Of a stretch of DNA of 33,455 nt, positions 24,133 through 32,021 are shown one piece after another (the first letter of the stretch is position 1; every line of letters starts with the position of its first letter). Made by a program: the position numbers and the translations under genes. The notes under the pieces were generated by a model. The model worked only from the letters and a program-made list of their open reading frames with translations. It had not been told where the DNA came from and made no database searches. The stretch covers positions 1 through 33,455 of the forward strand of contig NZ_BCVG01000032.1 of assembly GCF_001591625.1 (NCBI RefSeq), written 5' to 3'. The DNA comes from Metabacillus fastidiosus NBRC 101226. Its GTDB lineage: Bacteria; Bacillota; Bacilli; Bacillales; Bacillaceae.

Positions 24133-24178
24133 TTAATCCCACAGCGACATTTTTAAACTTTTTCAAACGACGAATCAT
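24125..24178 (-). CDS. 17-codon leader peptide of the acetyltransferase
   Basis: The ORF on the minus strand reads MIRRLKKFKNVAVGLSF and stops at TAA (24127-24125). ATG 24178 is preceded by AAAGG with about 9 nt spacing, a usable ribosome binding site. The stop codon lies within the 5' arm of the attenuator hairpin, so a ribosome paused near the end would open the stem and free the downstream SD. The peptide is basic and hydrophobic. I do not recognise it as a named leader. A possible promoter lies just upstream on the minus strand (TTGAGT with TATAAG). Confidence 0.6.
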   Translation of the reverse strand: MIRRLKKFKNVAVGLSF

Positions 24179-24599
24179 TATCTTCAGCCTTTCTCTTATA
24201 AGTAAAAAAAGCTTAACTCAATAAATTCTGATAGTCAAATTGTGAAAGTATTCATTTAAACTAACAGGTGCTTTTGTTGAAGAAGGGGCAAAAAATGATC
24301 AAGCTTTTTTATAAAATCGCTATACCAATTAGTAAGTAAAGAAAACATTTTGATCAATATTTTTTCAAAATGGAGTGTTTATCGTTTGTTATCAAGTAAG
24401 GATACACATTACTTTTTTTAATCAAACTTTATTTTAAAGCAACACTGATTATAAGGAAATCATTAGTCCATTATTAATCCACTGCTAATTCAATTAGGAG
24501 CGGTTTTCCCCTTTCCATCTCAATTTTTTTAGGAGAGATGTCTCGGTTAGACTGTTAATATTAACTTATGGTGAATCATTCCAAAGGAGGAATAACATT

Positions 24600-24665
24600 T
24601 TGAAAATGAAAGGTTTGTTTTGTCGTAACATAAGAATAATCGAGTTAATGCAGGGGGATAGATAA
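24600..24665 (+). CDS. Possible 21-codon small ORF with a perfect SD
   Basis: TTG 24600 lies 9 nt after the full Shine-Dalgarno AAAGGAGG (24583-24590); the ORF begins MKMKGLFCRN and stops at TAA 24663-24665. ATG 24606 is in frame. Such an SD in otherwise gene-free sequence is unlikely by chance, so it may be a leader peptide, a small protein or the 5' end of a decayed gene. The product is not recognised. Confidence 0.3.
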   Translation: MKMKGLFCRNIRIIELMQGDR

Positions 24666-24685
24666 AGAAAAGGAACATATATAAG

Positions 24686-24711
24686 GTTTAACCCCGTATA
24701 ATATGAGGTAT
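24686..24711 (+). promoter_or_regulatory. SigB-type general stress promoter candidate
   Basis: GTTTAA (24686-24691), 14 bp, AGGTAT (24706-24711) matches GTTTAA-N12-15-GGGTAT at 11 of 12 positions. It points toward the GT2 gene 300 bp downstream; the B. subtilis homologue csbB was named for SigB control. The palindrome at 24710-24725 overlaps the start region. Confidence 0.55.
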
Positions 24712-25011
24712 ATCTATATAGATATGGATGTATTCAGAACAGGAATTTAAATTTGCATTAACTAGACATTCATATTTATATCATTTATTATAAAATAGCT
24801 TAAAATTATATTCAATATTTATTCTAGATAGTTCCTTTTTTGTAAAAAATACGGTATCATTTCCCTTATAGTTCTCCTTTTAATTAGGAATTTCGACATT
24901 ATCACTATGCCTAATTTCAAGGGTTATTTTTGTTTGAGCAGAAGGTGTTAAATTATAATTGATGAACGAATATATAGGGAAACTAAAATTAATGTAACAG
25001 TGGGTGAATTC

Positions 25012-25965
25012 ATGAATAATTTAACAATCTCTTTTATTATTCCATCCTATAATGAAGTAGATAATATAGCAAATATACATATGGCAATAAAAGAAGAGAT
25101 GAGGCTTTTGCATTATAATTATGAACTTCTTTTTATTGATGATGGAAGTACTGACGGGTCGGTAGAGACATTACAAAGGCTTGCCTTTTGCTTTCCAGAA
25201 ATAAAATATCTTTCATTTACGAGAAATTTTGGCAAGGAAGCTGCCATTTTAGCAGGATTAGAACATGCAGCAGGGGAAGCTGTCATTATGATGGATGCAG
25301 ACCTTCAGCATCCTCCTTCCATGATTCATGAGTTAATCAAAGGATTTGAAGAAGGATATGATCAAGTAGTTGCTAAGAGAAATCGCAAAGGAGATTCACG
25401 TCTGCGGACATTTATTTCCTCTACTTATTACAAATGTGTCAATAAAGCAATAGATGTTAATTTATCTGATGGTGAGGGAGATTTCAGATTATTAAGCAGA
25501 AAAGCTGTTGATGCACTTCTAACGCTTAGCGAAGGGCATCGTTTTTCAAAAGGCTTGTACTCATGGATCGGTCTAGAGCAGAAAACGGTTAGTTATGAAA
25601 ATGTTGCAAGAGAAAATGGAGAAACGAAATGGTCTTTTTCAAAATTATTGAATTACGGAATAGATGGAATTATTTCATTTAATAATAAACCGCTTCGACT
25701 TTGTTTTTATATGGGAGCTTTTATTTTAGTTGCATCCTTATTATATATTTTCATTACTTTCTTCCAAGTTTTAAAAAATGGTATTACAGTTCCAGGCTAC
25801 TTTACAACTATATCTGCGGTTCTCTTTTTAGGGGGAATTCAGCTCGTATGCTTAGGAGTTATCGGAGAATATATCGGCCGTATTTATTTAGAAATAAAGA
25901 AGCGTCCACATTATTTAATTAAACAAACAAATATTAAAGAGAGAGAAAAACATGAAGTTTATTAA
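25012..25965 (+). CDS. csbB: GT2 polyprenyl-phosphate glycosyltransferase, CsbB/GtrB-like
   Basis: The product has 317 residues from ATG 25012. The GT-A domain has FIIPSYNE at 8-15, Asp43-Asp44 in FIDDGSTDGS and MDADLQHPP with the metal-binding DAD (95-97). The GETKWSFSKL stretch is the family QRKW-like motif. Two C-terminal helices (about 230-255 and 265-290) anchor it to the membrane. It should transfer a sugar from a nucleotide donor to undecaprenyl phosphate on the inner face; in B. subtilis CsbB the sugar is GlcNAc. GGGTG is 5 nt before ATG 25012; an in-frame GTG at 25000 is less likely. It overlaps the GtrA gene by 14 bases. Confidence 0.87.
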   Translation: MNNLTISFIIPSYNEVDNIANIHMAIKEEMRLLHYNYELLFIDDGSTDGSVETLQRLAFCFPEIKYLSFTRNFGKEAAILAGLEHAAGEAVIMMDADLQHPPSMIHELIKGFEEGYDQVVAKRNRKGDSRLRTFISSTYYKCVNKAIDVNLSDGEGDFRLLSRKAVDALLTLSEGHRFSKGLYSWIGLEQKTVSYENVARENGETKWSFSKLLNYGIDGIISFNNKPLRLCFYMGAFILVASLLYIFITFFQVLKNGITVPGYFTTISAVLFLGGIQLVCLGVIGEYIGRIYLEIKKRPHYLIKQTNIKEREKHEVY

Positions 25966-26329
25966 TAGCGAATTTAGCAGGTTTGTCATAGTTGGAGGGC
26001 TTAATACAATGAATTACTATGTAATTTATTTAATATGCCTTCATATATTAAATCTTCACTATTTTGTATCACATGCCATTGGTTTTGTTATTAGCTTAGT
26101 TGGTTCTTTTTTCTTAAATTCCTATTTTACATATAAGGTGAAGCCAACCTTTGCTAAGTTTTTAAAATTTCCTTTAACACAGGTTGCTAATACGATTATG
26201 TCAGCTGCATTAATTTTTGTTTTCGTTGAACTTCTTAATGTAAACAGCAGCCTTGCACCAATTTTAACAGTGTTTTTTACAATTCCAATTACTTTTATTA
26301 TGACAGGGAGAATTTTAAAGCCATCATGA
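25952..26329 (+). CDS. GtrA family flippase (GtcA-like)
   Basis: The product has 125 residues and four predicted helices; FVIVGGLNTMNYYVIYL at about residues 10-26 is the GtrA signature region. GtrA proteins are thought to flip the sugar-loaded polyprenyl phosphate made by GT2 partners to the outer face. Its start lies inside the GT2 gene and its stop overlaps the YfhO start by 4 bases (ATGA). Thus all three steps of one glycosylation path are coupled. In B. subtilis the flippase gene gtcA is, to my knowledge, not adjacent to csbB-yfhO. Confidence 0.87.
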   Translation: MKFINSEFSRFVIVGGLNTMNYYVIYLICLHILNLHYFVSHAIGFVISLVGSFFLNSYFTYKVKPTFAKFLKFPLTQVANTIMSAALIFVFVELLNVNSSLAPILTVFFTIPITFIMTGRILKPS

Positions 26330-29013
26330 CGCAAGTAAAGAAAAACTTACTCGATTTAAAAGCAAATTTCATAATGGAACGATGGGAGAATAAAACGAGG
26401 TTATATAAGATGTTTCTCCTCTTTTTATTGAGTTTTATTATAGCTTTTTGCAGTCATTTGTTCTTTTTAACGGAGTGGCTGGAAGGCCGATATATGACCG
26501 GAATAGGGGACGGCCTGTCGCAAATGGTCCCTTTTAAACAACTGCTTTATGACGAATATTCAAAGGGGAACTTTTTTTATTCAGATAAATTTGGGATAGG
26601 AGGAGGGACTTATTCTCAATTAAGTTATTATTTTTCCACTTCCTTCTTCTTTATTGCCACAGCTATTATCACCTTTCTTCTAGAGGTGACTAAACTTATT
26701 AATAAACCGGATATTTTTTACTGGGCCGATGCTCTTCTTGCCGTTAGTATAATTAGAATGACGTTAATAATTTTTGTTACAACTTTATATTTCCGCTATA
26801 TGAATTTCAAAAATATTCCGGCTCTTTTAGGAGCGTCACTTTACGGAACGAGTGTCATTTATTTTAGACATGTTACATACTGGGAATTTTTTGCGGATGC
26901 AATGTTATGGCTTCCTTTATTGCTGTTCGGTATTGAGAAAATAATAAGAGAAAAAAAGATAGGGTTATTCACGCTGGCAGTTGTGTTTAGCCTGTTTAAT
27001 AATTTTTATTTTTCTTATATTAATTTTGTATTAGCTTTTATCTATATTGTTTTCCGCTCGTTCATTTCATTACACGATGAGGAAACAAGTAAAATCGAGC
27101 AGATAAAGCTTTATTTTTTTAGCGGCATAATCGGTTTTGGAATGAGTGCAGTATCCTTTGTTCCAGCGGTATATGGTTTTTTAAACAACTATCGTCCACC
27201 ATATGAAGCAACTATTCTGCTCTATGATTTCCATGATAATTTGCTATTGAACGGGAAGATTGTCATTCTGCCTGCTTTTGCTGTCCTATGTCTCTTTCTG
27301 TTTTCATTTTATAAAAATCGCCTATTCCGCCTTTTTGCAAGTTTAACAATTCTTTTAATCGTATTGCATTACAGTCCGATGGTGGCGAGTGCTTTTAATG
27401 GCTTTTCAGCCCCTCAATTTCGTTGGGAATACTTTCTTTCCTTAACAGCAGGTGGGGTTGCTGCGGCAGGATTACAACTGCTGTATAAAGTAAAGATCTG
27501 GCAGGCTGTCATGTCTGTTTTCGCAACACTTATATTGTATTTTCTTTTTTATCATTTTGATGAAAAACTTTTCATCACATCTTTAAAAGAAGGATTTTCA
27601 GCAGTTGCAGCAGTTATTACAATCATTCTCTTTATTATTTACAGCTTTCGAAAAAATAAGCAGTTATTATGGATTCCGTCTATCGTATTAATTATCCTAA
27701 ATATATATATTGCGAATTCTTATGAAGAGATCAAGCTTTCATATGGCGGGAAAGTTCAGCAGTCTTCAACGGATTTTATGCTTAGTGATGAATACAATGG
27801 AGAAGAACAAAGAGAATTAATTAAAAAGATTCAAAAGGAGGAAAATGATCCATTTGTAAGAATTGACTGGATGACTCCTTTTAGATATAACACACCAATT
27901 GTTCAAGAATTTAAAGGGCTTAGTGTATATTCAAGTATTTTGAATGAGCATTTACTCAAATTCTATTTATATGATTTGAAAATCAATATGGGATGGGAAA
28001 GTGTAAGCAGATACGGAACTCTTGGAGATAGAGCTAATCTTTATAGTATTTTAAATGGAAAGTATTATATTGCAGAGAAAAATAAGAAAAACATTCCGTA
28101 TGGTTTTGAAGAATTTGCTTCGACTGAGAATTATACAGCCTACAAAAATAACAATATACTGCCTTTTGTCAGAACAACAAATATTGCTTTCAATGAAGAA
28201 AATTTAAAGGATACTATGCCTTTAGTGAAAGAACATGCGATGTTGGAAGGTATTATTTTAAAAGAAAACAGTGGTATAAAGTATGCTATGCCAAGAAAAG
28301 AAAAAGCAATTAAAAACGTAAAATTCGAGGAGAAAGGCTCTTCTTATCATAATAATATACTTGACGTTTCAGCGAAGAAAGGCGGTCTTGATTTAGTCAT
28401 CGAGAATCCAGATGAAAATATAAAGGATTATTATGTGTCATTTTATTTAAAAAGCCTCCATCCAGATCGTAAATTTTATTTAAGCGTCAATGACTTTGAG
28501 ACATTGAGGAAATCAAATGCTTCCATTTATAAAACGAATGTTAATGACTTGGTGATTAGAGTGCCGAAAGCAGAAAAGATCTCTATAAGGGTACCTAAAG
28601 GAAAGTATAAATTAGTTAACTTAGAAGTTTATAAAGAGAACTATCAATTGCTTGAAGGACTTAAAAATGAAGTACATAACGACCCTCAAGCAGCCGTAAC
28701 ATGGAAGAATAATAAAATTAAAATTAATTATGATAATGCAAATGCTGAAAAATATATGACATTGCCAATTCCATTCGAAAAAGGCTGGAGCCTTTCAGTC
28801 AATGGTCATAAACAGGAGATACTGCAGGCTAATTATGCTTTTACAGGCTTTAAACTGCAAGAAGGATTAAATGAAATTGAATTGATATATTATCCGCCTT
28901 ACTTTTTTATTAGTTTGTTTATAAGCTGTATTTCTTTCCTGCTCTTTATTTTTTATAGGAAAAGAGAATATAAGAGAGCTGGTATGTTTAAAAGAAATGT
29001 TTCAGACATGTAA
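26326..29013 (+). CDS. yfhO: YfhO family GT-C glycosyltransferase
   Basis: The product is an 895-residue multi-pass membrane protein. The first helix is at about 29-49. The outer loop has GDGLSQMVPF (61-70), the acidic motif expected of a GT-C active site, followed by the GIGGGTYSQLSYYFS stretch typical of YfhO. About 12 further helices run to about residue 480, then an extracytoplasmic domain (about 490-860) and a last helix near 865-885. B. subtilis and S. aureus relatives decorate lipoteichoic acid with GlcNAc from the CsbB-made lipid donor. ATG 26326 overlaps the GtrA stop. SigB control is suggested by the upstream promoter candidate. Confidence 0.87.
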   Translation: MTQVKKNLLDLKANFIMERWENKTRLYKMFLLFLLSFIIAFCSHLFFLTEWLEGRYMTGIGDGLSQMVPFKQLLYDEYSKGNFFYSDKFGIGGGTYSQLSYYFSTSFFFIATAIITFLLEVTKLINKPDIFYWADALLAVSIIRMTLIIFVTTLYFRYMNFKNIPALLGASLYGTSVIYFRHVTYWEFFADAMLWLPLLLFGIEKIIREKKIGLFTLAVVFSLFNNFYFSYINFVLAFIYIVFRSFISLHDEETSKIEQIKLYFFSGIIGFGMSAVSFVPAVYGFLNNYRPPYEATILLYDFHDNLLLNGKIVILPAFAVLCLFLFSFYKNRLFRLFASLTILLIVLHYSPMVASAFNGFSAPQFRWEYFLSLTAGGVAAAGLQLLYKVKIWQAVMSVFATLILYFLFYHFDEKLFITSLKEGFSAVAAVITIILFIIYSFRKNKQLLWIPSIVLIILNIYIANSYEEIKLSYGGKVQQSSTDFMLSDEYNGEEQRELIKKIQKEENDPFVRIDWMTPFRYNTPIVQEFKGLSVYSSILNEHLLKFYLYDLKINMGWESVSRYGTLGDRANLYSILNGKYYIAEKNKKNIPYGFEEFASTENYTAYKNNNILPFVRTTNIAFNEENLKDTMPLVKEHAMLEGIILKENSGIKYAMPRKEKAIKNVKFEEKGSSYHNNILDVSAKKGGLDLVIENPDENIKDYYVSFYLKSLHPDRKFYLSVNDFETLRKSNASIYKTNVNDLVIRVPKAEKISIRVPKGKYKLVNLEVYKENYQLLEGLKNEVHNDPQAAVTWKNNKIKINYDNANAEKYMTLPIPFEKGWSLSVNGHKQEILQANYAFTGFKLQEGLNEIELIYYPPYFFISLFISCISFLLFIFYRKREYKRAGMFKRNVSDM

Positions 29014-29021
29014 AGAAAACT

Positions 29022-29047
29022 TAAGAACATAAATAATTAACCGATAT
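29022..29047 (+). promoter_or_regulatory. Weaker SigD promoter candidate
   Basis: ACCGATAT (29040-29047) matches the SigD -10 at 7 of 8 positions. The -35 is TAAG (29022-29025) with a 14-bp spacer, or TTAA with 15 bp, so it is imperfect. It would give a leader of about 150 nt that runs through the hairpin at 29111-29170. Confidence 0.45.
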
Positions 29048-29110
29048 TAATAAAAGATAATTATTTTTAGTGATTGATAGATTCCAATCTAATTGCTCAC
29101 TGTTATTATG

Positions 29111-29170
29111 AAGGCACCATTTTTTATTCAATTGGTTTTCATACCAATTTAAGAAGAAAAAGGTGCCTTT
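29111..29170 (+). terminator. Terminator-like hairpin between yfhO and the chemoreceptor gene
   Basis: AAGGCACC (29111-29118) pairs with GGTGCCTT (29162-29169), extended by an A/T run with one bulge and capped by an inner ATTGGT/ACCAAT stem. The T tract after it (TCTATTT) is weak. It probably ends the yfhO transcript. Confidence 0.6.
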
Positions 29171-29205
29171 CTATTTAGAAAAATATTTATAAGGAGATCA
29201 TGCGT

Positions 29206-30903
29206 GTGAATTCTATTGGAAAGAAATTATATCTTAGTTTTACAGTCACGTTCATTATTATTTGTATTATAAGTTGGAATGGTATTAGCAAGATGGACAC
29301 TCTCAATGATAAAACAACTGAAATTACCTCTGATATGGTGCCATCTATTGAAAGTTTAGCAAATATTAATTATTTTACGGAACATATTATTACGATGACA
29401 TATCAGCATGTTTTTTCTGCTGATGATACAACGATGATTGAAGCAGAAAAAGAGTTAGCTGATACAAAAAAGCAATTAGATGCTGATTTGGAGAAATTTG
29501 AAAGTTTACTGTCTTCAGAAAATGAAAAGAATATTTTCCAAGCATTTATAAATGAATGGGAAAGGTTTGAAAGTATTCAGAAGGAAGTTGTGATTGCAAG
29601 TGCAAACAATGATGATGAAAAAGCAGGAGAATTATTAACAGAAGCAGCTGTGGAATTTAAAACATCACAAAGTCATTTAGAGAAATTGCTTGATATTAAC
29701 CATGATGATGCGAAAGCTCTTGATAATGATGCTATCGAATCTTATCAAAATGGAAAAATGCAAACCTTTATTCTTCTTGCAATTGCTTTGTTATTAAATA
29801 TAAGCGTTGCTTTATACATGAATAAAATTATAACGAACCCGGTCAAGTTTATTTCAAAACTGCTAAATAAAATTGCTAACGGTGATTTAAAGGTGGAAAA
29901 AGTAAGGGTAAAAACAAAGGATGAGATAGCGGTACTAGGAAATGCCGTTAACCAAATGGCAGGCTCGCTGCAAGGATTAATAGGTGAAATAAAAAATACG
30001 TCTGAACATGTTGTATCAGCTTCTGAGGAATTAACAGCGAGTGCAAGTGAAACGAGCAGAGCAACGGAGCAGATTACTTCTACTATTCAAGAAGTTGCGA
30101 CGGGAACGGAAAATCAGGTGAAAAGTGTAGATGACTGTGCTGCCTCGATTGAAAGATTATCCAATGGCATCGAGCAAGTTGCATCTAGTGCACATAATGT
30201 GAATATAACAATGGATGCAACATTGGAAAAATCAGACAATGGAAATAAAGCAGTACAAAATGCAATTAACCAAATGGATTCAGTAAATAAAAGTGTGGAT
30301 GAATTAAGTGTTGTTATAAAAGGATTAGGTGCAAGATCACAAGAAATTGGAAATATCCTTGATGTTATTACAGATATTTCTGCACAAACGAATTTATTAG
30401 CATTAAATGCTGCAATCGAAGCGGCAAGAGCTGGTGAACAAGGGCGTGGTTTTGCTGTTGTTGCTGATGAGGTAAGGAAATTAGCAGAGCAATCAGCAAA
30501 CTCGGCTCAACAGATTTCTGAAATGATTTCTGTTATTCAGGAAGAGACGAAATTTGCAGTACAATCTATGACATCGACAGTTCAAGAAGTAAGTGAAGGG
30601 ATTGCAACCGTTAATATTGCTAATGAATCCTTTGAAGAAATACAGCAGGCAATAAAAGGAGTTTCTCAGCAAATTCTTGATGTGACAACTTCATCTGAAC
30701 AAATGTCTGTAAGTATAGAAGAAATAAATAAAGTCATGAATCTTATTATTGAAATGACGGGATTAACTGCAACAGGAACACAAAATATAACATCAGCAAC
30801 AGAAGAACAGCTTTCTTCTATGGAGGAAATCACTGCTTCTGCGATATCATTATCACAAATGTCAGAAAAACTGCAGGAGTATACTTTAAGATTTAAAGTG
30901 TAA
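29206..30903 (+). CDS. Methyl-accepting chemotaxis protein, four-helix-bundle sensor
   Basis: The product has 565 residues from GTG 29206. TM1 is at about 8-28. The extracellular part (about 30-185) is predicted all-helical and matches the 4HB_MCP sensor type. TM2 is at about 187-208, then HAMP and the methyl-accepting domain with the tip [23 protein letters not shown] 29200 is in frame but only 3 nt from AAGGAG; GTG 29206 is 9 nt away and fits better, though both are possible. It is probably monocistronic, with a terminator downstream. The ligand is unknown; 4HB domains bind amino acids or aromatic acids in known cases. Confidence 0.88.
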   Translation: MNSIGKKLYLSFTVTFIIICIISWNGISKMDTLNDKTTEITSDMVPSIESLANINYFTEHIITMTYQHVFSADDTTMIEAEKELADTKKQLDADLEKFESLLSSENEKNIFQAFINEWERFESIQKEVVIASANNDDEKAGELLTEAAVEFKTSQSHLEKLLDINHDDAKALDNDAIESYQNGKMQTFILLAIALLLNISVALYMNKIITNPVKFISKLLNKIANGDLKVEKVRVKTKDEIAVLGNAVNQMAGSLQGLIGEIKNTSEHVVSASEELTASASETSRATEQITSTIQEVATGTENQVKSVDDCAASIERLSNGIEQVASSAHNVNITMDATLEKSDNGNKAVQNAINQMDSVNKSVDELSVVIKGLGARSQEIGNILDVITDISAQTNLLALNAAIEAARAGEQGRGFAVVADEVRKLAEQSANSAQQISEMISVIQEETKFAVQSMTSTVQEVSEGIATVNIANESFEEIQQAIKGVSQQILDVTTSSEQMSVSIEEINKVMNLIIEMTGLTATGTQNITSATEEQLSSMEEITASAISLSQMSEKLQEYTLRFKV

Positions 30904-30958
30904 CAATTTATTTTTGAGGAAAAGATGTATTATTAGTATATGAATTGATATCAGTTTG

Positions 30959-30989
30959 GGCCTAGCAGAAAAATCTGTTAGGTCTTTTT
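30959..30989 (+). terminator. Terminator of the second chemoreceptor gene
   Basis: GGCCTAGCAGA (30959-30969) pairs with TCTGTTAGGTC (30974-30984) with G-U pairs, an AAAA loop and TTTTT (30985-30989). Confidence 0.85.
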
Positions 30990-31013
30990 ATATTTAAAAT
31001 TTTTTGATTTTTA

Positions 31014-31044
31014 TTGACTCTAACGCTGCGTTATACTTTATATT
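31014..31044 (+). promoter_or_regulatory. MerR-type promoter with 19-bp spacer and operator dyad
   Basis: TTGACT (31014-31019), 19 bp, TATATT (31039-31044). The spacer holds TAACGC-T-GCGTTA (31021-31033), a perfect 6-1-6 dyad. Over-long spacers with a central dyad are the hallmark of promoters switched by MerR proteins, so the gene just downstream is probably autoregulated. Confidence 0.75.
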
Positions 31045-31066
31045 CATGATGAAAGGGAGGTCAGAA

Positions 31067-31810
31067 ATGCTGAGAGTAAAAGAAGTTGCTGATCTAGTCG
31101 GAATTAGTGTGCGCACACTGCATCATTATGATGAAATTGAATTATTAATTCCAGATGAGACGACTGAAGCAGGTTATCGGCTTTATTCGGATGATAATTT
31201 AGAAACTTTACAGCAAATTTTATTTTTTAGAGAACTTGGCTTTCCTTTAAAGGAAATAAAACAGATTATTAATAATCCGTCATTTGATAAGAAGGAAGCA
31301 TTGGAGCTCCATCGCAGTATGCTGCTTGAAAAGAGGTCCCGGCTTGATCAGATGATCGTAACAGTTGAGAAAACGATTCAGCATATGGAAGGGGGGATTC
31401 AAATGTCTAATAAGGAAAAATTTGAAGGATTTGACTTTAGTCATAATCCATATGAGCAGGAAGCACGTGAACGTTTTGGCGATCAAGCCGTTAATGAAGC
31501 AAATGCGAAAGTGCAAAGAATGTCTAACGAGGAGCAAAGAGCCTTTTCAGAGCAGTTTGATGCTATTTATAAAAAGCTTGCGGTCATTCGCCATATTGCA
31601 CCTGAATCAGATGAGGCACAAGCCGGGATTAGAGACTGGTATAACTTTTTAAATAATATTGGTAATTATTCACTTGATGCATTTAAAGGTTTAGGTGAAA
31701 TGTATGTCAATGACAAGCGCTTTACCAACAATATTGATCAGTATGGTGAGGGGCTGGCACAATTTATGTGTAAGGCAATGGGCGTGTTTGCAGATGAAAA
31801 TAAAAAATAA
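31067..31810 (+). CDS. MerR-family multidrug-responsive regulator with TipAS domain (Mta/TipAL-like)
   Basis: The product has 247 residues from ATG 31067 (GGGAGG 6 nt upstream). The N-terminal MerR winged helix has VKEVADLVGISVRTLHHYDE (4-23) and GYRLYSDDNL. A dimerisation coiled coil spans about 75-112. The C-terminal TipAS antibiotic-binding domain (about 113-245) holds EGFDFSHNPYEQEARERFGD. It matches Mta of B. subtilis and TipAL of Streptomyces, which sense drugs and twist long-spacer promoters into activity. An internal in-frame ATG 31403 (codon 113) with a strong SD may yield the TipAS domain alone. The downstream MFS gene is a plausible target. Confidence 0.88.
   Translation: MLRVKEVADLVGISVRTLHHYDEIELLIPDETTEAGYRLYSDDNLETLQQILFFRELGFPLKEIKQIINNPSFDKKEALELHRSMLLEKRSRLDQMIVTVEKTIQHMEGGIQMSNKEKFEGFDFSHNPYEQEARERFGDQAVNEANAKVQRMSNEEQRAFSEQFDAIYKKLAVIRHIAPESDEAQAGIRDWYNFLNNIGNYSLDAFKGLGEMYVNDKRFTNNIDQYGEGLAQFMCKAMGVFADENKK
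31403..31810 (+). CDS. Possible internally initiated free TipAS domain
   Basis: ATG 31403 is codon 113 of the Mta-like gene. It is preceded at 6 nt by the purine run GGAAGGGGGG (31387-31396), an excellent ribosome binding site inside a coding region. The 135-residue product would be exactly the TipAS drug-binding domain without the DNA-binding part. Streptomyces tipA is known to make both TipAL and free TipAS from one gene in this way. Confidence 0.5.
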   Translation: MSNKEKFEGFDFSHNPYEQEARERFGDQAVNEANAKVQRMSNEEQRAFSEQFDAIYKKLAVIRHIAPESDEAQAGIRDWYNFLNNIGNYSLDAFKGLGEMYVNDKRFTNNIDQYGEGLAQFMCKAMGVFADENKK

Positions 31811-31819
31811 ATTTACCAC

Positions 31820-31848
31820 TTGGAAAAAATTAATAAAAGTTGTAAAAT
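31820..31848 (+). promoter_or_regulatory. Promoter for the efflux-gene leader
   Basis: TTGGAA (31820-31825), 17 bp, TAAAAT (31843-31848). It would start a leader of about 280 nt before ATG 32133. Confidence 0.5.
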
Positions 31849-31884
31849 AATTATATTATTAAACGAAAGGGTGACCGTAGGACG

Positions 31885-31896
31885 ATGCAAAACTAA
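31885..31896 (+). CDS. Three-codon upstream ORF (Met-Gln-Asn) in the efflux leader
   Basis: ATG CAA AAC TAA follows AAAGGGTGA (31866-31874) by 10 nt. The stop codon lies inside the 5' arm of the first terminator hairpin (31892-31904). A ribosome held here would block that hairpin. The small size makes it speculative as a translated unit. Confidence 0.4.
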   Translation: MQN

Positions 31897-31965
31897 TCCT
31901 ATTTTAAAAAGTACATCGTAAATAATTGCGAAGTCATTTTGAATGGGATTAGTCTATATTTTTTT
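31892..31965 (+). terminator. Leader terminator hairpin 1
   Basis: 31892-31904 pairs with 31941-31953 (13 bp, two G-U) around a 36-nt loop. CTATA then a seven-T run (31959-31965) follow. It could also be the terminator of the Mta-like gene. Confidence 0.6.
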
Positions 31966-31966
31966 A

Positions 31967-32021
31967 AGAAAAAGATCATCGTAAAGCTTATAGTACCATT
32001 AGGTGTACTATGTCTTTTTCT
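31967..32021 (+). terminator. Leader hairpin 2
   Basis: AGAAAAAGA (31967-31975) pairs with TCTTTTTCT (32013-32021). An inner stem pairs ATAGTAC (31990-31996) with GTACTAT (32005-32011). A 14-nt one-sided bulge carries the second CATCGTAAA repeat. Only ACGGTTTTA follows, so termination is uncertain. Confidence 0.5.

Larger units (their letters stand above)
24179..25011. other. Long gene-poor intergenic region
   Basis: About 830 bp with no recognisable protein gene except a 21-codon ORF (24600-24665). It holds the probable acetyltransferase promoter at its left end, CATTTTGA/TCAAAATG inverted repeats (24346-24372), the palindrome GTTAATATTAAC (24554-24565), a SigB-like promoter (24686-24711), the 16-bp palindrome ATATCTATATAGATAT (24710-24725) and a stand-alone TATAAT (24954-24959). 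Very AT-rich. It may contain decayed coding sequence, but nothing is identifiable. Confidence 0.5.
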
